A DNA stretch of 64,000 nucleotides from Dryas octopetala (lineage: Eukaryota > Streptophyta > Magnoliopsida > Rosales > Rosaceae). Under the pieces are notes generated by a model. It saw only the letters and a list, made by a program, of their open reading frames with translations. It searched no databases and was not told the origin of the DNA. The DNA is taken from NCBI GenBank assembly GCA_963921425.1, contig OY992833.1, forward strand, positions 6,297,228 to 6,361,227, read 5' to 3'. This document shows positions 55,984 through 64,000 of this stretch, in pieces. The stretch's first letter is position 1. Every line of letters begins with the position of its first letter. The position numbers were made by a program, and so were the translations under genes.

Positions 55984-58900
55984 TTTTCTCTGTGCAGAAT
56001 GCCAGTTCTTTATTTAAAGAAATGACATGACTTTTTTTACTTTTAGTCATTTTTTATCACATTCTTGACAGGGTTCAATATTTAACCTTACCATGGGAGT
56101 ACTCTTCCCTAAATTTAACAACAAATTTGAGGAATACATAGGGAAAGGATTGTAAATGTTCTAACTCAATTGCCCAAATTAAAATTTTATCAATTGCCAT
56201 ACATTTGCAATTTCCTTTCTCCCCACCAAAAACATGGCGGACCTTTCATATAAAAATAAAAGATTTTGTTCCATTGAAATGATAATTAAGGTGCACGAAA
56301 ACATAGCAACCTTGTTTGTTGATGCCATTTTTTTCCCTTTCTGTTTTTCCTTCGCAAGTAAATAAATGTATTCTTCCAACTTAAAAGAAAAAAAAAAATT
56401 GTAATATTCCAATGCCAGGTAAAGCTTCCCAAAATGAATCAAAACTTAAATGGCATCACAAATACTAGCACCTGGAGATCTACATTAGAGCACGTAAATT
56501 TGAACGTACAGAGAACGTGACAGATATAAATAACAGAAAACACATTTTACCAATGAGGCTGGCATAAGTTTTGTAGTTCACGTCAATTATAAGAGAGGAA
56601 AACATAAATTGCTAAAATAAAAACCAAAAGAGGTTGCGCAGGAGCTCACCAATTCCATAGCCAATTACCAACCAAAGAAAATATCCATTTAATGTACGCT
56701 TCTTACTCTCTTTGTCAAATCTGAGACAGCCAAACCCAGGAAGACTTTAGAATTAGGAAAGAGATATTAAAGAGTAAACGTACACAAAATACTCAAATAG
56801 AAAAGGAAGTTAAACAAAAAAAAAACACAAATTCAATATGCATGCATTTCACATAATATCACTGAATAAATAACCCGTTTAACTATAAATATTTTGGCCA
56901 CCCAACAACATTTTTAGAATGGACTTTCAGGTTCATCGGCAAAAACTGCAGAAAGCTCAAGTCCAGTAAGAAAATAAAAGACGAAGCAATTTTCTTTTCA
57001 CGCCATCATTAATCTCTCGCCCCAACCCTCTGTTGTTGGTAAGTAAAATCTAATCATTGGTCTTCAAAGAGAGCTTCGAGGAGAAGAGTTTTGCAGCTTT
57101 AACGATAGTTTTGGAAGAATGTTCAGGTGCCTTTACGAGGCCAGATAGAAGGAAATGGAAACTTGATTCCTCTGGTGCTTTCTTGTTTTAAGTCTTTCTT
57201 TTATTTTCTTGGTGACAATCAGTCATATTCTTTGTTCCAGCCTGCAAGAATGACTTGGAAGACTTGTCCCCCTCCTAAGGTACTGTTTTTGGCTTGGATT
57301 ATTGCTCTCATGGAAAGGCAAGCATGTATGATTTGGTCCAAAGAAGATCTAATCCTTATTTGACATCTAACTGGTGTGTGTTGTGCAAACAAGAGATGGA
57401 ATCTGGGGCTCATTTGTTTTTACATTGCCCATTTTCTTTGGGGCTGTGGCGGCGGTTGGTTGCGGCTGCTGGGGTCTGTTGGGTTATCCAACAATTACCT
57501 TCAGAGATTTTTTGTGAAAAGTCACAAGCTTTTGGAGGAGGGAGGAAGGCGAAGATCCTGTGGTAGTGTTGGGTATTAGCTGATTTAAGGGTAATTTGGT
57601 TGGAGAGAAACAGAAGGATATTCAAGGATTATAGCAGGGATGAAGTAGAGATTTTGTGGGATAAAGTCAGATTTTGGGCATTATTATGGGCTTTAGTGCC
57701 TCCAATGTTTAGGGATCCACCAATTCCTGTTATTTTAGTAGATGGGGGAGCTGCAGTGTGGTAGATGCAGGATGACTTTTGGCTCGGTTCTGTTATTTTT
57801 GTATCAAGTTGTGGGTGAATCTCTTGGACCCTTTGTATTCTGTACTTTTGTTTCTCATTGTGTACTTTATTATTATAGACTACTAAGGAAACCAGTATGC
57901 ATTCAGAACTAGCTAATCTATCTACCACAAAAATTAACCAACTTTAACGAATATCATAATCTACAAAACACCAGAAACTTGATTGACACATAAATTATAA
58001 GACCTGATGACAGAAATGTACCTGTAAGTAAAACAAACAAGCAAACCAGGAAACAGAATGTCCCCAAAGCCAATCATATTCTGACCACCCCAGGGGTCAA
58101 AAAACCGAGGGATTCTCAGGAGCATTGGCAGCGATTCCCCACCACTATTGTCACCTCTAGCAACCTATACACAAAAGGAAATTGTTACATTTCTACCTAT
58201 CTAATATGATTTAAAAAATATGAGGATTGAAAATAAAAAAAGCAATAAATTATAAAATCTAATAATACACTCAAGCCCATCTCTAACAACTTGGAACCAA
58301 TGTGGCCAAAAAAAAAAAAACACCTTGGAACCAATTGCCCAACAATGTATATCAAGTAAATACAAAGCATTGCACATGCCACAAGATTTTACTAGAAACG
58401 GGAATCTCAGGACATTAGCCAAAGATGTCAGAAACAAATATGCTTGTACTATGTTGGTGAACCAATTGTCCTTCAAGCATTAGTTAAGAACAAGCCCGAA
58501 AATCTTATTTAAAAAAAGAACGAGCCGAAGAATAAAAATACAGTTATTTGGAAAGGAAAAAAATAAATTGTAACATCTAAAAGGGAAAATAAATAGTAAT
58601 ATGATATCACATAGATTTTCTTGTTATGTACCCTGATATGAAACAATAAAAGCAGAATCATTTTGAACAATTGCATGCCCTTCATGAAAATTATGATAAA
58701 CAAAAGAAATATACCCAAAACTCCAATGGATGCATTTCACACCAAAACCTCTGCACTTTCCAATTCAATGTGTATAAATGCAATATAGGCATCTTATAGG
58801 TTGATTATACTTGGTAGATGTTTAATTTACTTTAGTTAATAGCCGGATGTTTGATTTTTTTTTTTTTGATAAGAAACAAACTTTCATATAACAAAAACAA

Positions 58901-61900
58901 ACAGAACAAACAAACCAAGCAGTGAACAAGATGTCCACTAGCCTACTAGCAGCTACTAAAAATAAAGAAAGGACGAGATAAAACACAAAGCACACTACCA
59001 CCAACATAAACAAACCCACACAACCCCAAAACCACCCTATCCAGCTGCAGCTTTCCAATCTAACAAAATTAAAGAAACTAAAGATATCTGAAAGCTGGAG
59101 AAACTGAGGACCATAACGACACCCGAAATCTCACTTTGTCCCAGGAACACTCCACATTATCCCCCTTAAAATCTTCAAAGATTCTTCTATTTCTCTCCCA
59201 CCAAATTACCCACACCACTGCCATCACATCACAAGACCACAGGACCTTTGCCTTCCTACCCCTCCTCCCAAACACAACATCTTTTTCACACAACAACGCG
59301 GATACTGACTGAGGATTATCCCAGCTGATACCAGCAGCTTCAAACAAATAACCCCATAAGCCCAAAGCAAAAGGACAATACAGAAACAGATGGTTCCCAG
59401 ATTCAGCTTCCTTTCTACAAAGGGCACACCAATGAGGAGACAAACTGGTACGGGGTCTTCTCTTTTGAAGCATATCACACGTATTTAACTTCCCCTGAGA
59501 AATAATCATGCCAGAACACGGACTTTAGGAGGGGCCTGCGACTGTTTGATGAGCACATCCATATATGAAAATTTCCGTACTTGTTAGTTAAATCGTCCTA
59601 GTATTTGAAACTAGAAAGTATTTGTATAAACAAGCCCATATCATAAGAAACTTATGCTTGCCGCATCCATTGAAATCATGGGAACTCCTTGGGTGATCTA
59701 TCTGAAGTTTAGAGGGTTTTAATCAAAGAACATGACAAGGGCAAAAAATGCTTCTCCAGCCATTGAAACTTTGACTTAATGACTTCCTATCAGCACAATG
59801 GTTCCACAAGAATAAACTGTCCTACCTTTCCAATTTTTTTACAAACAAAAAAATTCTGATAACATCTATCATGCCTAACATGAAAGAAAGTAACTTGAAA
59901 TTTAATAAACAAGAGAAAAGGAGAATAAAAACTGAGATTAGAACCTACCGCAACCATAACACTATCTTCGAATATTAAGGGTGATAGGAATACCCAAAAG
60001 ATGTCGTAGACAAATGCGCAACAAAGTAGTACCGTTGCAACCTGAAACATGTTAAATTTATAAGAGAAAGGTGTGGTAGTGATACATTAATTAAATAACA
60101 AACAAACTGGTACCTTGATATTGGGTAATCGAGCAATTTGCAATACAGTTATCATCAAGCAGATACCCTGTCAAAATGTCCCATTTAGAAACCAGACATG
60201 AATAAAAGGATTTAAAGATCGACATCCTTGTTCACACACCATGAATGGCATGTTGCAGCAAACCCCCGGATTAAAAATAGTAAAAAAATTGTAAAATATG
60301 CAGTATGACAAGGCATAACATCGTAACATTTGAGGTTTCTTGGCAAAATAACAGTAGTCCATAACGAACGCACAAATCACTCAACTTAAGGTCATAGAAG
60401 AACTCTGGGTGACAATCTCAACAAAAAATCTAAGCACAAAAATGCATTTCCAAATTTTCAATAGCATGCATCTGACTGCCATCAATAGATTAACTAAATG
60501 GGTGGTAAGTAACAGCCTCCTTCCAGTTCTCCTACTCTGGAATTAATATTTGAATAGCTTACAAAAAAGAAACAATAAATTGTTCCTGTATGCTTTAAGG
60601 ACAGTGTACATTTGTTTAACTTGAATAGATGGTGTGTTTTAAGGAAAATGTAGGATAGAATATACATACAAGACCTCGGAGATTGAAAAGACAATAAAAA
60701 ACTCTAAATCAGATTAATTAGCCTCATATCTCACACAGCTTTGACTCACAAAAGACAACCACAACAGAAAGAAAATGGAGAGAGAGCGAGAGAGCAGTAG
60801 GGGTTTCAGGTATGTAAACGACACACTCGGAAGGATCTTCACAGCTTCAGGCACTTAGCAAAATCAGATTTGGTCTTCCATTTGGGCGTAAAGTTTAAGG
60901 ATCTACCATTTTCTGATATTTAGAGATTGGAAGGCAGTGGTGTACTGGTGTGTTTGTTATGCGGTAGGCTTTGGTTTTCTTTGTTAGAGAAGAACATTTT
61001 GTTATAATAGCTAGTTTTCTTGTTGTATTGGTGAGGTGGGCTTCTCCAAGTTCCCAAAGAAGGTCAAGCAACATTTCATGGTTCATTCTTCTTTTCATTT
61101 TATTAGACTTTCTGAATTATTTAATCAATTTGGAAAACTTTGTACTGTTTTTAGATTCATAAAATATTTATCTCTTTAAAAAATAAATACAAAAGACATC
61201 CACAGTAAAAAGTAACTCATTTTACCTTCTATTACCAAAACAACAGGTATTGACCATTAGAAATTTTCTGAAATGTAGAATGAAAGACGGACTCTCAGTA
61301 GTCTGGACATCCAACCACTCTATTTGAACAAGCATTCAGCAATCAAAAAGATTCAAATTTCCGCAACTGCAGGTAATTTCTTTAAATGCATAATAGAATT
61401 AGCCTAGGACACAGATATCAAAACTTGAAACTTACAAGAATATCTTGCCCAATCCATGAATATGATGCCCGCCGCGTTACAGCCCAGAATATTGCAAACA
61501 CCGCAGAGAAAAATAATATAACAAGTGAGAGAACAGACACCTCTCCCAGAACAGGCAAATTTATTGCCTTCTGTCCACCATTTTTCCATTTACTGCTCAA
61601 CAAGGAGTAGGGAAATTAAGAAACATTGATTTAAAGAAATTATTACAAACAATGCAGAGAGTGGTGGGTTTAGTACAAATTGGAAACAAATGTCGACTGT
61701 ACCTCAAAATCAGGCTTAATATACAATTATGCACTCCCTGTAAACAAAAGCTACATCAATTATCTGACACACATAAGTTTACTGACAGAATATAAACCAG
61801 TAATAATAATAGAGAACAACAAAAAGGAGGAGACAGAACATGTTCGAGAGCACAATTTAAAGTGTAGGCATGTATCAGAGTATATCAGATCATTTTCTTC

Positions 61901-62571
61901 TCAGTTTATGCTCTAATTGTTTTCTTCTTTTTCCATTTTTTTCTGCTTTCCAATAAAAATGAATGACTGGATGTTCAAAAAATGTACTTCCCCTTCTCAC
62001 AAACAGCTTTTTAATACTTCAACGAAACCACTGACATAACTGATCAAGTAATATTTCAAAATAAAGGGTGAAAATAGCATTCGAAAATTAAGAGAAAAAT
62101 GAAGAATGGGTATCAAAAAGGTTATAAATTTATAATATAAAAAAGGGAAAGACAGTATTCTCTAAATTATGCATTATCCAGCATTCTGTAGATCAAAAGG
62201 CTCAGTTCTATGAAGTTTACCAATATTTCACTACTAGACACATTCTTAAAGTCAAACCACGTATGATATGAGAATTGAACCGAGGAGCAAAACTTCCATC
62301 TGTTCATAGTCAGTTTTTTCATTCCCACTACTTTGTTGTCAGTATTCTATTTGATCAAGAAGAAAATAAATAATGGAAATAATCATTTTACCTCAATACC
62401 ACCAATGCAGAAAAGTATGATCAGCACCCAGACAAACCAAGTAGACATAAAAAAATATAGTAGCAACAGCATAGTGGATGCTGTTATGACAAAAAACACA
62501 GCACCCTTCACACTAAGATCCATGACTTCATTCTCAGAATCGTCTTTCGCTGCTCCAGCAGTAGAAGATTC
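55180..62571 (-). CDS. SPPL: Signal peptide peptidase-like protease (SPPL), nine 3' coding exons
   Basis: Minus strand. Coding exons are 62571-62392, 61737-61703, 61592-61436, 60167-60114, 60041-59949, 58164-58022, 56720-56650, 55532-55449 and 55313-55180: 951 nt, 316 residues plus TGA. All junctions are GT-AG and all phases agree. SPP/presenilin-family intramembrane aspartyl proteases cleave membrane-spanning helices. The catalytic aspartates are in VYDIFWVF (60041-59949 exon) and [11 protein letters not shown] (58164-58022 exon), and the PAL motif is QPALLYLVP (55532-55449 exon). Seven or so hydrophobic helices are encoded. The first exon here starts mid-protein ([20 protein letters not shown]), so the signal peptide and PA-domain exons of the plant endosomal SPPL class should lie upstream, beyond 64000 or unrecognised. 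The exact paralogue is not assigned. It looks functional. Confidence 0.92.
55449..55532 (-). CDS. SPPL: SPPL exon h, PAL motif
   Basis: [36 protein letters not shown] is the conserved PAL motif that positions substrate in SPP and presenilin. Confidence 0.93.
55945..55980. repeat. (TA)n microsatellite in an SPPL intron
   Basis: About 18 TA units in the intron between exons g and h. Confidence 0.95.
56650..56720 (-). CDS. SPPL: SPPL exon g
   Basis: [23 protein letters not shown]. Phase 2/1 junctions fit both neighbours. Confidence 0.9.
57060..57870 (+). mobile_element. 5'-truncated LINE (L1-type), antisense in an SPPL intron
   Basis: Encodes pieces of the C-terminal reverse-transcriptase zinc-binding domain (zf-RVT): [15 protein letters not shown] near 57255-57300, then [30 protein letters not shown] near 57370-57450, and [20 protein letters not shown] near 57620-57675. 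Frame changes and stops are present. Boundaries and target duplication not defined. Confidence 0.8.
58022..58164 (-). CDS. SPPL: SPPL exon f, GxGD motif
   Basis: [52 protein letters not shown] is the second catalytic site. Confidence 0.94.
58856..59542 (-). mobile_element. 5'-truncated LINE (L1-type), sense to the SPPL gene, in an intron
   Basis: Minus-strand frame 59078-59509 encodes zf-[56 protein letters not shown]. The element ends in a poly-A (T13 or so on the plus strand at 58855-58868). TGTTTGAT at 58848-58855 and 59543-59550 is a plausible short target duplication. The domain frame is intact but the enzyme's catalytic parts are absent. Confidence 0.82.
59949..60041 (-). CDS. SPPL: SPPL exon e, first catalytic aspartate
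   Basis: 31 codons, [31 protein letters not shown]. The YD motif supplies the first active-site aspartate. Confidence 0.93.
60114..60167 (-). CDS. SPPL: SPPL exon d
   Basis: 18 codons, [18 protein letters not shown], a conserved SPP segment just before the catalytic YD helix. Confidence 0.92.
61436..61592 (-). CDS. SPPL: SPPL exon c
   Basis: Encodes [20 protein letters not shown], then a hydrophobic helix, [13 protein letters not shown]. The WIGQDI/L motif is conserved in the SPP family. Confidence 0.92.
61703..61737 (-). CDS. SPPL: SPPL exon b (35 bp)
   Basis: Encodes [11 protein letters not shown] plus two bases. A micro-exon supported by family homology (G-HN-L) and by phase with both neighbours. 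Confidence 0.85.
62392..62571 (-). CDS. SPPL: SPPL exon a (first exon seen)
   Basis: 60 codons, [20 protein letters not shown] to FCIGGIE. An acidic linker is followed by membrane helices ([36 protein letters not shown]). Acceptor ag at 62573-62572, donor gtaaaa at 62391-62390. Confidence 0.9.
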
Positions 62572-62929
62572 CTATTCAATCAAAGCAGATATAAAAACTC
62601 TTTACCATAATCACAGCACAGCATACAGTACCAGAAGAGTCAAAATGTAAAATTGATTGCTTGGAAACAATTGGAAACAGGATGATATATGTCTTTACAA
62701 TTGAATACTAAGGCTCCACATAGAACATTAAAAAATGGAAAATAAACATATAAGGTTTTTTATTTATTTTTTTCTTTTCTTAAGCACAGGCGAAGCCATA
62801 CAATGAATTTCAAATCTATAGGCATGACATGCACATATTTGAAATCCAAATATTTTCATCTAAACAGGCCCTTAGGTTTTTTTATTTCTATCAGTACGGG
62901 TTTCAGACTTCACTCTTTTATTTGGAGTT

Positions 62930-63135
62930 GTCTGATACTCTTCTTTTTCTTTTTAAAATCCTGGGCCAACAGCCATAGTTTGGCCTTAGGCATTTGGTGA
63001 AAAAAAAAAAAAGTTGCCCAAAATGCGTATGCCTCTAGGGCTTTTACCGAAACAGAGAATCCCTGAGGCATTTCTCTGTCGCCTTGCTTCAAGGCGTGCT
63101 TTGATGAAGCCTTTGAAAGCACTGCTCTAAACCAT
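62930..63135 (-). repeat. Dispersed-repeat remnant (MITE/SINE-like)
   Basis: On the minus strand: 'gtgctttcaaaggcttcatc', 'aagcacgccttgaagcaagg', 'gaggcatacgcattttgggc'. This resembles a common plant short repeat with an AAGGCG core. Ends and class undetermined. Apart from this and the LINE, 62572-64000 shows no exon I can support. Confidence 0.35.
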
Positions 63136-63461
63136 GAATTTTCAGTCTCACAGGCACACCTCCCTCACTTGAATAGAGGATCTAGAAACTTATGACCTCT
63201 TTCTCAATTAATAATCCTCCTCCATGACAATTCCACTCCCAAAATCAGAAATAAAACATTTTCATATACTGTGAATTTTGGGAAAAGAAATAAAAAAAAT
63301 TAGTGACAAAGAAAAAATAAAGTGTTCTTACTCTTCAGCTTTTACATATTGTAACTTTAAATGCAATTAAAGAAGGGAACCAAAAGAATCACACAAGCTC
63401 TATAACTTCCGTGTATGTTAATAAGCGAGCAATAATCTAAGTAATAGGTTAAGATTATAAA

Positions 63462-63774
63462 AGAATTTTTGAAGATTATAGAGGGATAGATGTGGAAGAA
63501 TTGTGGGAGTTAGTTTCTTTTTGGTCATCTTTTTGGGCCTCTGTCTCTAGTGTTTTTAGGGAAGTATCTTTGTTTGCCATTCTACTTGATTGGAAGGCAG
63601 AAATTAGTTAGTTTTGGACTCGATTTGTTTAGTCAAGGGTGTCGTATGAGAGTTGTTTTTCTTATTTTGTATTTTGTGTTGCACCTAAGTTGATGGACTC
63701 CTTGTCCATTGGTTGTACAATTGTGGTCTCTTCTTAATAAAGTTTCTTTCTTCTCAAAAAAAAAAAAAAAAAGT
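63462..63774 (+). mobile_element. 5'-truncated LINE with poly-A and 13-bp TSD
   Basis: Homologous to the last 250 bases of the LINE at 57060 (gattatagaggg ... EELWELVSFWSSFWASVSSV). It ends with 'aataaag' and an A17 tail (63756-63772). TTAAGATTATAAA at 63449-63461 and 63775-63787 is a perfect 13-bp target duplication, as expected of target-primed reverse transcription. Confidence 0.88.
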
Positions 63775-64000
63775 TTAAGATTATAAACTGCCTGCCCCAC
63801 AATAAGAATACTCATCAAGAACTGTCCTCAGCTCTCACATGATCATCTCAAGGTACAACACACTAACAACAGATAAACCAAGTGAAATAAAATTTTATCT
63901 GGTGAATTCAACCCATTCAGTCCCTTCAATAAAAGGCCTCCGGAAAGCAATAAGAGAAACACACTTTTCATGGAGACAATTGAAGTACTTAAGAGCAGCC

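Noticed and set aside
63860..64000. Possible additional upstream SPPL exon at the window edge
   Set aside because: The minus-strand translation does not resemble any SPPL segment, and no suitable splice pair was found.
1..64000. CRISPR array, bacterial operon, prophage or a novel defence-type gene system
   Set aside because: All features are those of a plant nuclear genome dominated by transposons. No co-oriented unknown gene cluster exists.

Overview
The window is nuclear DNA from a dicot plant. GT-AG introns, tRNA-iMet-primed Ty1/copia elements, CACTA/hAT/Mutator-type DNA transposons and zf-RVT LINE ends all say so. The ankyrin/PGG gene and the style of the LTRs would fit a woody rosid such as Rosaceae, but that is a guess. 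About 80 percent is transposon-derived. Only two host gene loci are convincing.

Layout. 1-6424 is a nest: a Ty3-like LTR end (1-624) abuts an old copia copy, which is split by a second copy of the same copia family (1141-5970, TSD ATCTT). 6594-11015 is a non-autonomous CACTA-like element (TSD ATG) and 11457-12680 a non-autonomous hAT element (TSD GATATACC). 13509-16894 is a two-exon ankyrin-repeat/PGG membrane-protein gene with a 1-bp frameshift in exon 1; its promoter and intron hold four MITEs. 17885-18436 is a hAT-like MITE. 19769-20665 is a solo LTR (TSD GAAGA), followed by a Ty3-like LTR remnant, a copia tail with its LTR, and a perfect 242-bp tandem duplication. 23911-41067 is a minus-strand Tork-like copia (TSD CTTTC), split by a young plus-strand SIRE-type copia (25890-37206, TSD CACCT) that carries an envelope-like region. 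41616-43850 is a truncated copia, cut by a second hAT relative (43851-45570). 45640-46640 is a hairpin-forming minisatellite with a GGGCC-rich hAT MITE inside it (TSD CTAGCAGG). 47645-47810 is an ankyrin gene fragment. 48745-53309 is a very young copia lacking a recognisable gag (TSD TAACC).

55180-62571 on the minus strand holds the nine 3'-terminal coding exons (316 residues, all in phase) of a signal peptide peptidase-like (SPPL) intramembrane aspartyl protease. It has the YD, GxGD and PAL motifs. The upstream exons (signal peptide, PA domain) were not found and probably lie beyond 64000. Three 5'-truncated LINEs of one family sit in or just upstream of this gene.

No operon, CRISPR array, rRNA or credible tRNA gene was seen. 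The most unusual signal is in the minus-strand copia. The position just inside its 5' LTR, where the tRNA primer-binding site should be, instead holds a 16-nt sequence exactly complementary to a segment of its own LTR. This suggests self-priming or a structured 5' leader. Percent identities and substitution counts were made by eye.
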